Part shown: piece after piece, positions 22,640 through 34,047 of the stretch
Layout of the letters: every line of letters begins with the position of its first letter
Numbering within the stretch: position 1 is the first letter of the stretch
DNA from: Begonia masoniana
Taxonomy: Eukaryota; Streptophyta; Magnoliopsida; Cucurbitales; Begoniaceae
Direction of reading: 5' to 3'
Length of the DNA: 64,000 bases
Assembly: GCA_022432975.1 (NCBI GenBank)
Contig: CM039512.1
Span: 36,453,730-36,517,729, forward strand
Position numbers and translations under genes: made by a program
The notes under the pieces: generated by a model
Database searches by the model: none
What the model was told of the DNA's origin: nothing
What the model saw: the letters and a program-made list of their open reading frames with translations, nothing else

Positions 22640-23118
22640 CTCTACCTGAAACAGCTGAGGGTTGGGCAGTTTCTTCTTCTCTAGTCAAGGCAAGCAGCTT
22701 TAGGGTACGTTTTTCTGATTCTTGCCTCGTTGGCCTCTACCTGGTTGATCTCGGCACAGCTTCGGGCAATCCTTGACGAAATGGCCATTCTCTCCACATC
22801 GAAAGCATTTATCTGTGCCTACTCTACAGCTGCCGTAGTGCTCCTTTTGGCATTTAAGACACAGGGTCCCTGAGTAGTTCCTCGTAATTTCTTTCGTCGA
22901 CCTTGTTCGATTTCCTCCCTGCCCATCCTCTTCATACCTTGACTATTGCAAGCAACCACCCCTTGGGTCCTTGGGTCGTCTCGGTTTGTCAACCTCTCGA
23001 GCTGAAGAAATTGCCTGACTATGAGCTGAGTTTGTTGGTCTATACGTTGGGACTGGCGATCTATTATCTCCGTAAGTCGATCTAGCGCGTCGTCTCTAAG
23101 ATTCTTTCCTCGAACCAT
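22640..23118 (-). pseudogene. Element C mini-gag, copy 1 (frameshifted)
   Basis: It starts MVRGKNLRDDALDRLTEIID at 23118. After about 88 codons one missing C at GACACAGGG (GACACCAGGG in copy 2) shifts the frame just before the zinc knuckle. The knuckle sequence remains readable in the next frame to about 22700. Otherwise it matches copy 2. Confidence 0.8.
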
Positions 23119-23262
23119 TTTATATAAATCCTATAAAAATCAAAAACAATAATCCTAAGAAACAAAATCAAATAAAGCTATAAATAGACTTACAGTGATG
23201 AAGGATGTCCGCGTAGTGGCTGTGCAGTCGAGCAGTCTACAGAACCGATTTTAAAACCCGGG

Positions 23263-23275
23263 GGCTCTGATACCA
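23263..23275 (-). other. Primer binding site of C internal region 1
   Basis: The minus strand reads TGGTATCAGAGCC five bases inside LTR 2, the usual Met-tRNA primer site. It shows that LTR 2 acts as the 5' LTR for internal region 1. Confidence 0.9.
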
Positions 23276-24053
23276 TAACTTGTAACGACCCAGACACTGT
23301 ACCCTATTTCCCGTACGAAATTCTTCTTTTTCTTTTTATACTTAGCGTTTAAGTGGAAAACGATTTAATAAAACGTTTAAAAATTTCAAAAACTATTATT
23401 TAAACTAACACGCGCACAAACACCTACAAAATACACCTCACCATTTCACTAACGCAATTCTATCTATACCACGAATTATAACTACATCACAAACATACAC
23501 TTTCCAATACGACTTAACTTTAAACCACCGATACTCCTACATCTCCGAAATCTCACTCAGAACGACTCGAGATATAATTAAACAAAACACATTTTCACGA
23601 AAACAAACTGCATGGTTCCGTTTAAAAGTTTAACATGTCCTCCTGTTTACAAAATACCCAAGCAGTTCATAAAAATCCAAATAAAAACCTTAACAAACGT
23701 TTTATAAAACAAATCTATCAACTAAACAGAACCAAACACCCTAATATGATCAACTATACATTTTATAATACCATTAACATAAATCTATCACCTAACCAGA
23801 TCCAAGCATCCTAATATGATCAACTATACATTTTATAATACCATTAACTCCTCCAAAATACTTACATACATCCCAAAATACCAACTCCTCCAAAACACTC
23901 ACATACATCCCAAAATACCTTTACATCATTCCCCACGGGTCAAAACGCGCCTCGACTGCTCAGCGCACTCCCACGGCCATCATCCATCAGCTGCTCCTAC
24001 GTCAGGAGGAGGAATATCATCCTCACCTGGGTCAACGTAACCTAGAACGTCAC

Positions 24054-24633
24054 CTACACCATACAGACACATATGAGATATGGAAATCTCAGTAAGCTAC
24101 GTAAATGCAGATGCATGCGTGTCGTGCATATGAAGTTCAGAAAACATGCTCATCAGACATATCAGATCATTTCATACATATTGCCACCGAGATATCAGCC
24201 CTCTAAATGGAAAGGATACATCCCGCGGTCGGACTACCACTTTCGATCTAGAGGAGGGGGGTACATGCTCATAAACGCTACAGCCATGCCTGAGCCCCAT
24301 CTCGCGTAACCAGATGATGTGGTATTCAGACCCAGAAATAGTCCACCAATAGATCAAAGTCCCCCCGTACGGGCCACATAGATTTTTCTTTGAAAACATC
24401 GTGTAGAATTCGTTTTCATGTCATTTGAAATACGTGATGCATGAACAGATAATGAACAGAAAGTAAACAATCAACATATATACCATCAAGACCGAAATAG
24501 AATAACCTATAAACCATTTAAACCTAACTACCCAACCGAAAGCGATTTAAAGCAAACAAGTCCTCAGAAATCCTCGATACGACGTCGAAGTATGGTGTAG
24601 ACCGATTGGTCAGAGTAAGTCACGAAGACTTAC
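24054..24633 (-). other. Candidate structured LTR intron in C LTR 2
   Basis: Minus strand: GGTAAGT donor at 24633 and ATGGTGTAG|GTGA acceptor at 24054. The donor sits in GTAAGTcttcgtgACTTAC. Splice-site pairing is CTACACCAT (24054-24062) with ATGGTGTAG (24592-24600), 9 bp. Central hairpin 24201-24253: CTCTAGAT/ATTTAGAG (one G.T), a C.C mismatch, then GAAAG/CTTTC. Pre-acceptor hairpin 24074-24091 pairs TGAGAT with ATCTCA. Confidence 0.55.
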
Positions 24634-25425
24634 CTGTCGTCCGTAGCTTGCTGGTTTTGGCACATCCGGTCACATATGGTTCGACCTATGTCAAACATTC
24701 AAACTTCATTAAATTCAAGCCTACATTCTCCAATTACTCTCAAATTACTATTTCTAGTCTAATCCAATTAAAACCTAACTTAACGGGCCACTAATTCGGG
24801 TTGGGTAAAACCGACCCGAAACTTTGAACGCGCGTAACTTTCGCGTCGGTTACCGGAATCGAATGATTCCAGCGGCCACGTACTCCTCTAATAACCTATT
24901 TTAATATGCCAAAAGGAATTTAAAAACAAACGACCGGAGCTAGGTCAATTTATCAAAAACCCGAACTGCCCCTTTCTCCCAAAATTCCTCTTTTTGATTT
25001 TTCATCAAATTCCATCAATTTCTTCACTAATCTATCCTTTTAACATCCAATTAACAACAACTAACCTAAAATCGAAGTTACAAAGCACAAACCCGAATTG
25101 CCCTAATTCGGGCATCACTGATTTTCGCCCAATTCGGGCGCTCCACAGCCAATCGACAATAGCCGGCCTTAGGGTTGACAAATCCACGCCGGAAGTGACC
25201 GAAAACGGCCGGCGATTGGAGCTCAATCGAGCTCGCCACCGCCAGCCCCAAAACGAACAAAAACAGGGCCGAAGTCGAGCTTACCGTTCGGGTTTGCGCG
25301 CGGAGATGGCCGGAGGTCGCACGCCGCCGTCGTCTGGCCGGAGAGGGGCGGAAGTCACCGGCGTTCGTCGTTCTTCGGAGGGTCGCGCTCCCTTCTCTCT
25401 CTCGGCGTCGGGCTCGGGTTCGTCG

Positions 25426-25464
25426 AAATCAACTGAATGGTTTAACCATTCAGTTGATTTTAAT

Positions 25465-25512
<48 letters not shown>
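25426..25512 (-). repeat. 35-bp palindrome joined to an (AAT)n microsatellite
   Basis: AAATCAACTGAATGGTT and its exact complement flank one T at 25426-25460, followed by an (AAT)n run to 25512. The same pair lies in LTR 1 (about 19246-19330, one base lost in one arm) and LTR 3 (about 31500-31571). Arms stay conserved while the AAT run differs in length among the three copies. Confidence 0.9.
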
Positions 25513-28500
25513 CCTAATATTCTATTTTATTGAACGTCACTACCTCTCGGTTTTCAACCGTTTCGAATTTCTTATCTCGCCAGTAAATCCAACTTATTAT
25601 CTGGGTTCTATTAAAACTGTCCGTTCGCAAATCGGACCTCGTTTACTATTTTTACTAAAATTATATTACGAGAAACGTAATTACCCGGAATATAGCGTTA
25701 TTATTCCGAAAATTCTCGTAAATTCTTTAAAATTCTATTAATTGCTAGGATCGTCATGACACATTTCTTTTGTAAAACGGACCTGATTTGACATATTTAC
25801 AAAAATGTCATCCGAAAATATAATAATAATATTCTCAAAATCCGTACGAGCCGGATATTACATTCTACCCTCCTTATTTAGAATTTTGTCCTCAAAATTT
25901 GCTCTAACTCATAGTCTTTGACATTAATGTTTCATGTCATCAGGCCTTATACTTCGATTATCATCCGTATCTACGGTCATTCTTCGGGGTTCTAAACCAA
26001 ATTCTTCACTGTACTATCCATCATCGGCCTTAAATTTGTATTCTCTACTTTCGACTTGATCGTACACTTTCTCACTAAAGCATTGAACACAATTTAAAAT
26101 TTTTAAGTCTCAAGTTAATTAACTCCGCGACATATTTGCCACCTTAACATTTGCGCATGCATCATCTTTTAATAATTCACATATTAAACCTCCTATTAAT
26201 ACTGACTTTAAAGTTTCTTTTATCCTTGTCTTTCCTCTGCCGTTTCTTCATATCAGAGTTATGTTCAAGCTTTCTAACGCCTGCCAAATTAAATATCCAC
26301 ACTTCATCAAATCTCTGGATTGTGACCCAAACCTCAGCATAATTCCCTCGACTCTGTCCACAGTAGGGATGCACACCAACTGAACTTCTACATTAACTTT
26401 ATGACCACATTCCTTACTTTCAATTGGCCTAAACAAATCATTGCCTACGCATCCAATCTTACCAAGTTTCCTAAGCCTTTAATCAGACGATCTCTAACTA
26501 TGTATTTGTCACCTGACATCCCGAGCACGCGTTGGTCAAAATTTAATCACCCAAATGTTAAACTCCCTAACTTCTCAATTGGTCTCCATTAAAGATTGTC
26601 ACCTATCCTAATCCTCGAATATCCTCCACTTCCCGACGTCATTTGGGTTGACTATCGTTCAAGGATTCCTGACAACACACAGGTTGTAATCTAACTCCCC
26701 TCTATTTTACCTTCAATTCATCGACTTAAGTTTCTTTGGTTTAGTTTCTAACTTTCTAAATCTTTTGTCTATCGAATACGTACCTAACCGTTTTACGCCC
26801 TCTAGGTCTTCTCAATTTACTTACTCCAACGCTAAAATATCAATTACACTACAACCTCATCCGCCATATATATATATGTATCGGAGCTGTAACCTGAACT
26901 TGGTTATGAGTTCGTTGGCCCAAATCTTGGTCATCATTACGACCACCCGAGTCCACGCTTCTCTAGTAATGTTCCCTTAAAACTTATTTGTCAAAAGTAT
27001 TCAAATGCACACTTCTTTGGGCACCCCGCGGATCTAACAACATTCTCCACTAAAATTCCAATTTCTAAATCTCACAAACCATCTTGTTGAGATTACTCTG
27101 AGGTCTCGACGAGTCCATCGGGGCTAAAGTTACTACTCGCTTAGGATTACGATCCCTTTGTAACTAAGACGTTATAAATATCATATTTGTTCTAATCTAC
27201 CTCAACGAATTCTATCGTTATGTCCTTTGCTAAATACTATACACATTATGCTCATCTGTTTAGCTCAATTTCCTTATTAACTCCATGTACAAGGGAATCC
27301 CCAAGTTTTGACCATAGAATTGTTTTAACTATTTATTATAACCTAAGTCTCTAATGCATCCATCGGTCTCGACTTGTTAACCGTCGGACTTTCGGAGCTT
27401 TTCTAACTTGTCCCACTCCAAGTTACTTTAAATGGCTTCGCGAGCAAACTCACATTCTCTATTCAAACATATGCGAATTTCACAAATCGCCCGACATTAG
27501 CCACCGAACTAGGCTTCTAATCTTAACTCTTCCTTTTAGTCTAACTATCACCTGCACTTACCTCTAACATCGTACGAGGATTTCTTCAAAGTTTCGAAAT
27601 AGTCAATCCTCTTTCGTTCCTCCTAGTCGGGTTCAATACTTTACTTGTCTACTTGACTCGCATGCTACGATTCATCCAACTATCTTCTTGTTTGCGAACT
27701 TGTTGTAGATAAGTTTACGCCTTCATTCCAATTCTCCTTAAGTCCTTAATCCTACCCTTTTTATCCCCCAATAATTTGAAACGTCTCTTCATTAATGATA
27801 ACCTTTCTAGTTCCTCGAACACTAATACTTCTACTTTCATCCTGGAGGCAGCCTCATGTTGTGGCTCCTAACTTAAATTGTACCAACTATAGGTTCGCAA
27901 CTTAACTCCTATATCTTTTGTTTCACAATCCAATCAAGCAACTCTAACTGCCTGACATGTCCACAATTCGTCGATTATTCTTAACTTTGCTAGACCTCCC
28001 ACCTAATAAGTCGGTTGTAATCTTCTCACAGATTAATATCTTCCTTTATGGATTAGTCTTCTAAGGTGTCTTTGGTGGTACTCATTTCCTAGAGAACAGC
28101 CAATTTCGGTACCTAGAGTATCACCATGCACATGACTTCAATTCTCTAGGGTTCAGGGATTTAATACTTTCCAACTCGGAGTAAATCTCCTTATCTTTGC
28201 CTCCATATTGGTCGATACGACCACTCCTATCCGATCACTCAAATCTTACGTCCGCGACTTGTATTGATCTGTCACATCTTTCTACACCACAACCATAATG
28301 GTCACCCTCGTATCCAATCCACAATAACACTAGGTAAGCTCTGGAATATGATTCTTTTGTCTAGACACTTCAATCTTTTTCATGGATCCGGGGTATTCAA
28401 ATTCTTACTAAATCTTCCTACTTGCTTAATTGCACTTAGTATACCTCGAGAACCTAAACATCTCCAAATGCATTTTACATTTTAGCTTAAATTACTACTT

Positions 28501-28768
28501 AATTCTTACACCTTAAGACTCTAAGGGTTTTGAGTTTCATCAACTAGGGTTCATTTCCTATAAATTTAAATCCTTACACCTCGTAAGTCGTATCTCTCTA
28601 ATAGCACAAAATCTAAGTGCATAACTCTTCATGGTTAAGTCAGGCTAATCTTATTAACGTATAACTCTCTTTCTACAAGGCTGTATGGTCACGCATCTAC
28701 CTACCGTCTTATAGTTGGGGTTCATTTAAGAACTCCTCTAACCCACCTTCCATTACTTTCTTACTTCT

Positions 28769-29290
28769 CTATTTTAATATTATTCGTTCTATTAATTTTT
28801 GAAATAAAACTCTACCTGAAACAGCTGAGGGTTGGGCAGTTTCTTCTTCTCTAGTCAAGGCAAGCAGCTTTAGGGTAACGTTTTTCTGATTCTTGCCTCG
28901 TTGGCCTCTACCTGGTTGATCTCGGCACAGCTTCGGGCAATCCTTGACGAAATGGCCATTCTCTCCACATCGAAAGCATTTATCTGTGCCTACTCTACAG
29001 CTGCCGTAGTGCTCCTTTTGGCATTTAAGACACCAGGGTCCCTGAGTAGTTCCTCGTAATTTCTTTCGTCGACCTTGTTCGATTTCCTCCCTGCCCATCC
29101 TCTTCATACCTTGACTATTGCAAGCAACCACCCCTTGGGTCCTTGGGTCGTCTCGGTTTGTCAACCTCTCGAGCTGAAGAAATTGCCTGACTATGAGCTG
29201 AGTTTGTTGGTCTATACGTTGGGACTGGCGATCTATTATCTCCGTAAGTCGATCTAGCGCGTCGTCTCTAAGATTCTTTCCTCGAACCAT
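28769..29290 (-). CDS. Element C mini-gag: coiled N-terminus fused to zinc knuckle, no capsid core
   Basis: A 173-codon frame starts MVRGKNLRDDALDRLTEIID, just downstream of the primer site. Residues about 10-50 are a Q/L-rich segment likely to form a coiled coil, matching the N-terminus of D gag (DEALDRLTDLLDRQTQ). Residues about 82-125 match the D and E nucleocapsid, with CLKCQKEHYGSC and the canonical CX2CX4HX4C knuckle CFRCGENGHFVKDC. The capsid core seen in B, D and E (the WERF...YDKYF...YVRKFE region) is absent. The product could bind RNA without making a shell; this is inference. Confidence 0.75.
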   Translation of the reverse strand: MVRGKNLRDDALDRLTEIIDRQSQRIDQQTQLIVRQFLQLERLTNRDDPRTQGVVACNSQGMKRMGREEIEQGRRKKLRGTTQGPWCLKCQKEHYGSCRVGTDKCFRCGENGHFVKDCPKLCRDQPGRGQRGKNQKNVTLKLLALTREEETAQPSAVSGRVLFQKLIERIILK

Positions 29291-29434
29291 TTTATATAAA
29301 TCCTATAAAAATCAAAACAATAATCCTAAGAAACAAAATCAAATAAAGCTATAAATAGACTTACAGTTGATGAAGGATGTCCGCGTAGTGGCTGTGCAGT
29401 CGAGCAGTCTACAGAACCGATTTTAAAACCCGGG

Positions 29435-29447
29435 GGCTCTGATACCA
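29435..29447 (-). other. Primer binding site of C internal region 2
   Basis: The minus strand reads TGGTATCAGAGCC, five bases inside LTR 3. It marks LTR 3 as the 5' LTR of the outer unit. Confidence 0.9.
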
Positions 29448-29452
29448 TAACT

Positions 29453-31923
29453 TGTAACGACCCAGACACTGTACCCTATTTCCCGTACGAAATTCTTCTT
29501 TTTCTTTTTATACTTAGCGTTTAAGTGGAAAACGATTTAATAAAACGTTTAAAAAATTTCAAAACTATTATTTAAACTAACACGCGCACAAACACCTACA
29601 AAATACACCTCACCATTTCACTAACGCAATTCTATCTATACCACGAATTATAACTACATCACAAACATACACTTCCCAATACGACTTAACTTTAAACCAC
29701 CGATACTCCTACATCTCCGAAATCTCACTCAGAACGACTCGAGATATAATTAAACAAAACACATTTTCACGGAAAACAAACTGCATGGTTCCGTTTAAAG
29801 TTAACATGTCCTCCTGTTTACAAAATACCCAAGCAGTTCATAAAATCCAAATAAAACCTTAACAAACGTTTTATAAAACAAATCTATCAACTAAACAGAA
29901 CCAAACACCCTAATATGATCAACTATACATTTTATAATACCATTAACATAAATCTATCACCTAACCAGATCCAAGCATCCTAATATGATCAACTATACAT
30001 TTTATAATACCATTAACTCCTCCAAAATACTTACATACATCCCAAAATACCAACTCCTCCAAACACTCACATACATCCCAAATACCTTTACATCATTCCC
30101 CACGGGTCAAAACGCGCCTCGACTGCTCAGCGCACTCCCACGGCCATCATCCATCAGCTGCTCCTACGTCAGGAGGAGAATATCATCCTCACCTGGGTCA
30201 ACGTAACCTAGAACGTCACCTACACCATACAGACACATATGAGATATGGAATCTCAGTAAGCTACGTAAATGCAGATGCATGCGTGTCGTGCATATGAAG
30301 TTCAGAAAACATGCTCATCAGACATATCAGATCATTTCATACATATTGCCACCGAGATATCAGCCCTCTAAATGGAAAGGATACATCCCGCGGTCGGACA
30401 ACCACTTTCGATCTAGAGGAGGGGGGTACATGCTCATAAACCCTACAGCCATGCCTGAGCCCCATCTCGCGTAACCAGATGATGTGGTATTGGTCAGACC
30501 CGGAAATAGTCCACCAATAGATCAAAGTCCCCCCGTACGGGCCACATAGATTTTTCTTTGAAAACATCGTGTAGAATTCGTTTTCATGTCATTTGAAATA
30601 CGTGATGCATGAACAGATAATGAACAGAAAGTAAACAATCAACATATATACCATCAAGACCGAAATAGAATAACCTATAAACCATTTAAACCTAACTACC
30701 CAACCGAAAGCGATTTAAAGCAAACAAGTCCTCAGAAATCCTCGATACGACGTCGAAGTATGGTGTAGACCGATTGGTCAGAGTAAGTCACGAAGACTTA
30801 CCTGTCGTCCGTAGCTTGCTGGTTTTGGCACATCCGGTCACATATGGCTCGACCTATGTCAAACATTCAAACTTCATTAAATTCAAGCCTACATTCTCCA
30901 ATTACTCTCAAATTACTCTTTCTAGTCTAATCCAATTAAAACCTAACTTAACGGGCCACTAATTCGGGTTGGGTAAAACCGACCCGAAACTTTGAACGCG
31001 CGTAACTTTCGCGTTGGTTACCGGAATCGAACGATTCCAGCGGCCACGTACTCCTCTAATAACCTATTTTAATATGCCAAAAGGAATTTAAAAACAAACG
31101 ACCGGAGCTAGGTCAATTTATCAAAAACCCGAACTGCCCCTTTCTCCCAAAATTCCTCTTTTTGATTTTTCATCAAATTCCATCAATTTCTTCACTAATC
31201 TATCCTTTTAACATCCAATTAACAACAACTAACCTAAAATCGAAGTTACAAAGCACAAACCCACGCCGGAAGTGACCGAAAACGGCCGGCGATCGGAGCT
31301 CAATCGAGCTCGCCACCGCCAGCCCCAAACCGAACAAAAACAGGGCCGAAGTCGAGCTTACCGTTCGGGTTGCGCGCGGAGATGGCCGGAGGTCGCACGC
31401 CGCCGTCGTCTGGCCGGAGAGGGGCGGAAGTCACCGACGTTCGTCGTTCGTCGGAGGGTCGCGCTCCCTTCTCTCTCTCGGCGTCGGGCTCGGGTTCGTC
31501 GAAATCAACTGAATGGTTTAACCATTCAGTTGATTTTAATTATTAATAATAATAATAATAATAATAATAATCCTAATATTCTATTTTATTGAACGTCACT
31601 ACCTCTCGTGTTTTCAACCGTTTCGAATTTCTTATCTCGCCAGTAAATCCAACTTATTATCTGGGTTCTATTAAAACTGTCCGTTCGCAAATCGGACCTC
31701 GTTTACTATTTTTACTAAAATTATATTACGAGAAACGTAATTACCCGGAATATAGCGTTATTATTCCGAAAATTCTCGTAAATTCTTTAAAATTTCTATT
31801 AATTGCTAGGATCGTCATGACACATTTCTTTTGTAAAATGAACTTGATTTGACATATTTACAAAAATGCCATCCGAAAATATAATAATAATATTCTCAAA
31901 ATCCGTACGAGCCGGATATTACA
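29453..31923 (-). mobile_element. Element C LTR 3 (outer, 5' side)
   Basis: 2471 bp. It matches LTR 2 except for a deletion of about 90 bp after 31260 and a shorter AAT run. It ends CGGATATTACA at 31923 and is followed by the TSD CACAT. It carries the full intron-like domain. Confidence 0.9.
30230..30801 (-). other. Candidate structured LTR intron in C LTR 3
   Basis: Same layout as in LTR 2: donor at 30801, acceptor at 30230, splice-site pairing 30230-30238 with 30770-30778, central hairpin 30366-30418, pre-acceptor hairpin 30240-30256. Confidence 0.55.
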
Positions 31924-32837
31924 CACATACAGTAATACATAACATAACAGAAATAGAGGGCTAGTCCCAGTCCCACACTTAACCGATACATTACATTCAG
32001 ATTTTTATCTTTCTTAACTTCAAAATGTGTGCAGAAAACATTATGCATGTGTTTTCGGGAAAAATGTGTATGCATGGACGTTTACAGTACTTCAACTTAA
32101 AACAGCAAGACAACAGGAATAAAACAGCAGAACATAAAGAGATACGCAGATAACTCATAACTCAACTCTAACTTTTCTACCCAAAACCACCCGACAAAAG
32201 TAAAACCTAGTATCTCCGTGATATAGGGCCTTTAGTGCCAATCTATACACATGAACTTACCTGTTGATTGAAATGCAGCAAGTCTTGAATGTCACGGTGA
32301 GTCTCAAACCTATATTATGAATAATCGGGCTGTTAACCCTAAACTTTCTTAAAACTAAAAAGTAACTAACCTAAACTTGTTAACTAACGAAAAATAATTA
32401 CGTGTAACAGAGAAAATGGAAGAAAACAGGAGGAGGAGAAGTTTGAAAATAGATGCAGTCACCTGGAAGAGAGAAAACAGAGAAGAATGGAAGGAAATGT
32501 GAATGCTTTCACGATGAAGAGAAAAAGAAAAGCTTGTCTTCTTCCACAAGATTGCCAAGTGTCAATCACTCATTAGCTTTCTTCCACCAAACCTTAATTA
32601 GCTTCCAATTTTATCCCTTCCATTGGTTTATAACCAAATTGTTTTGTTTTGGTTGCACTTAGTTTGGTTTTCCATTTGAATTGTTATTTAAATTCTTCGA
32701 TTCGTTTTTCTCTAAAAATCCACTTTTTCTGTAAGGTATCACAAAACTCCAATAAGAATACGCATTTTATTAATGGCCAATAAATCTCATTCAATAGTTT
32801 AAGGAATAATTACATGGCTAAAATCTCGGGTGTTACA
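31924..32837 (-). mobile_element. Element B 5' LTR, second part
   Basis: It continues the B LTR after element C (the first five bases are the duplicated CACAT) and ends GGGTGTTACA, matching 6840-7750 of the other LTR. The B TSD TTTGT follows. The donor-like GGTAAGT on the minus strand is kept near 32263. Confidence 0.88.
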
Positions 32838-32948
32838 TTTGTAGTTTTCGAAACTCAATGGTTTAGACTCGATTTTAATGACGAATGTTGTGAATTGCCA
32901 TAGGTGAATAACGCTCGTGGAAGGAGCTTAAATTGCAACGGACACGAG

Positions 32949-33497
32949 GTAAGTCTTCGTGACTTGTTTGGCCGATCCGGCCTACACCTTGGATGAGCTT
33001 TGTTAATCGAGGATAGTTGGAGAAATTCTTGTTTAGTGTAGGTTGGAAGGGTAGTTAGGATAATTGTATGTTAGAACATTTTTTTATTAGGTTCTATGTA
33101 TCGTTTGTGCTTTTCCTTACGTTTATGCTCAAATTCATGTTCATGCATCATGTTTTATGAACTGGCATGAAAAATGAATTTCTGCATATATTTTCATGAA
33201 AAGAAACGCCTAATGAAAAGATATGAAATGCATGTAATCCCGGTCACGTCGGGGTGGAGTTCAGACATGGCTGTCCTAAGAGGAGGAGCATGTTTTCCCC
33301 CTGCAGATGGAAAGGGCTATCTAACCGCGAGATGTGCTCTCTCTATCTGCTGAGTCAACCCCCGGTGACACCTCCCGCTATGTAACTAAATAATGAAAAA
33401 GAAATGCATGTTTTTACAAACCTCGCATGCATAGCACACATTTACATTTACGTAGATTTACTGAGCCTTTAGCTCATAGGTTATTTCTATGGTGTAG
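32949..33497 (+). other. Candidate structured LTR intron of D (5' LTR)
   Basis: Donor GAG|GTAAGT at 32949, acceptor TATGGTGTAG|GTGA at 33497, 549 bp. Splice-site pairing CCTACACC 32981-32988 with GGTGTAGG 33491-33498. Central hairpin 33303-33350: GCAGATGGA/TCTATCTGC, A.C mismatch, then four pairs; the loop holds CTAACCGCG. Pre-acceptor hairpin 33462-33476: TGAGC/GCTCA beside TTACTGAG, a fair branch-site sequence. Confidence 0.6.
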
Positions 33498-34047
33498 GTG
33501 ACTGTGATACAGGTGAGGATGACATTCCTCCATTCGATGTATGAGCAGGTTGAAGGAGGATGGCCCGTGAGCGTGCGCTGGGCAGTCGACGCCTATTTTG
33601 ACCCATAGGGACATCACGTAGGTATTTTAGGATTTTGATATTTAGAAACGTCGATAAATGTATAGGGATGTTTAGATTGGCTGACGGACGAATAGATAGG
33701 AGAATTGTATAGTCGAACCATTTTAGGATGCTTGGTTTCTGGATAGTAGATGTACAAATGTTTTGATGTTTTGAGAAAGCTCGTTTTATGAACTATTTAG
33801 TGGAACTGCTTGGTGACTTAAGTTTCATAGGAAAATGTTTAATTTTTAAACAGATCTACGCGGTTTGTTTTCGTGAAATTTTACTACATTTTCGAATGTG
33901 CTTAGAGTAGGTTTTGTCAATTAATGATTTGAGGATGGTGTTTAGGTGAAGTGGAAGTGTTTAGTGTTATGAGTTGTGTTTTGAAGGATCAAGGTAGAAA
34001 ATGGAAGTGTGAAGTGCATGTTATATGCAGGGAGGAATGGGGAGCAA

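Larger units (their letters stand above)
19680..23280 (-). mobile_element. Element C internal region 1 (mostly non-coding)
   Basis: It lies between LTR 1 and LTR 2 and starts with the polypurine complement (TTCTACCCTCCTTA). About 3 kb, roughly 19700-22650, has no frame with recognisable protein motifs on either strand. The end near LTR 2 carries a broken mini-gag and the primer site at 23263-23275. Confidence 0.85.
23281..25862 (-). mobile_element. Element C LTR 2 (middle, shared)
   Basis: 2582 bp, TGTAACGACCC to CGGATATTACA on the plus strand. A primer site lies on one side (23263) and a polypurine tract on the other (25863), so it is the 5' LTR of one unit and the 3' LTR of the other. It keeps about 90 bp (about 25091-25182) that LTR 3 lacks, has two 37-bp units, and carries the full intron-like domain. 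Confidence 0.9.
25863..29452 (-). mobile_element. Element C internal region 2 (mostly non-coding)
   Basis: 3590 bp, near-identical to internal region 1. By eye most differences are one-base gains or losses in short runs, not substitutions. It holds an open mini-gag at 28769-29290 and a primer site at 29435-29447. Nothing else is recognised in 25900-28760. Confidence 0.85.
16345..31923 (-). mobile_element. Element C: tandem non-autonomous retrotransposon (LTR-int-LTR-int-LTR)
   Basis: Perfect TSDs CACAT (16340-16344 and 31924-31928) bracket three LTRs (16345-19679, 23281-25862, 29453-31923) separated by two near-identical internal regions of about 3.6 kb. Each internal region has its own primer site and polypurine tract. 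Only one TSD pair surrounds the whole block, so it behaves as one locus, as expected from unequal recombination between copies or a tandem insertion. There is no RT or integrase; only a mini-gag is seen. Confidence 0.88.
3315..32837 (-). mobile_element. Element B: Ty3/gypsy retrotransposon with three nested insertions
   Basis: Flanked by TTTGT at 3310-3314 and 32838-32842. The 3' LTR is 3315-7750, the internal region 7751-14768, and the 5' LTR 14769-16344 plus 31924-32837. Without insertions the LTRs are about 2.5 kb. Insertions are solo LTR K in the 3' LTR, solo LTR L inside gag-pol, and tandem element C in the 5' LTR. The pol has stops and frameshifts throughout, so B cannot be autonomous. 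Confidence 0.9.

Noticed and set aside
26765..28485. Short ORFs in the C internal regions as host genes
   Set aside because: None has a recognisable motif, and most do not keep their frame between the two internal copies.
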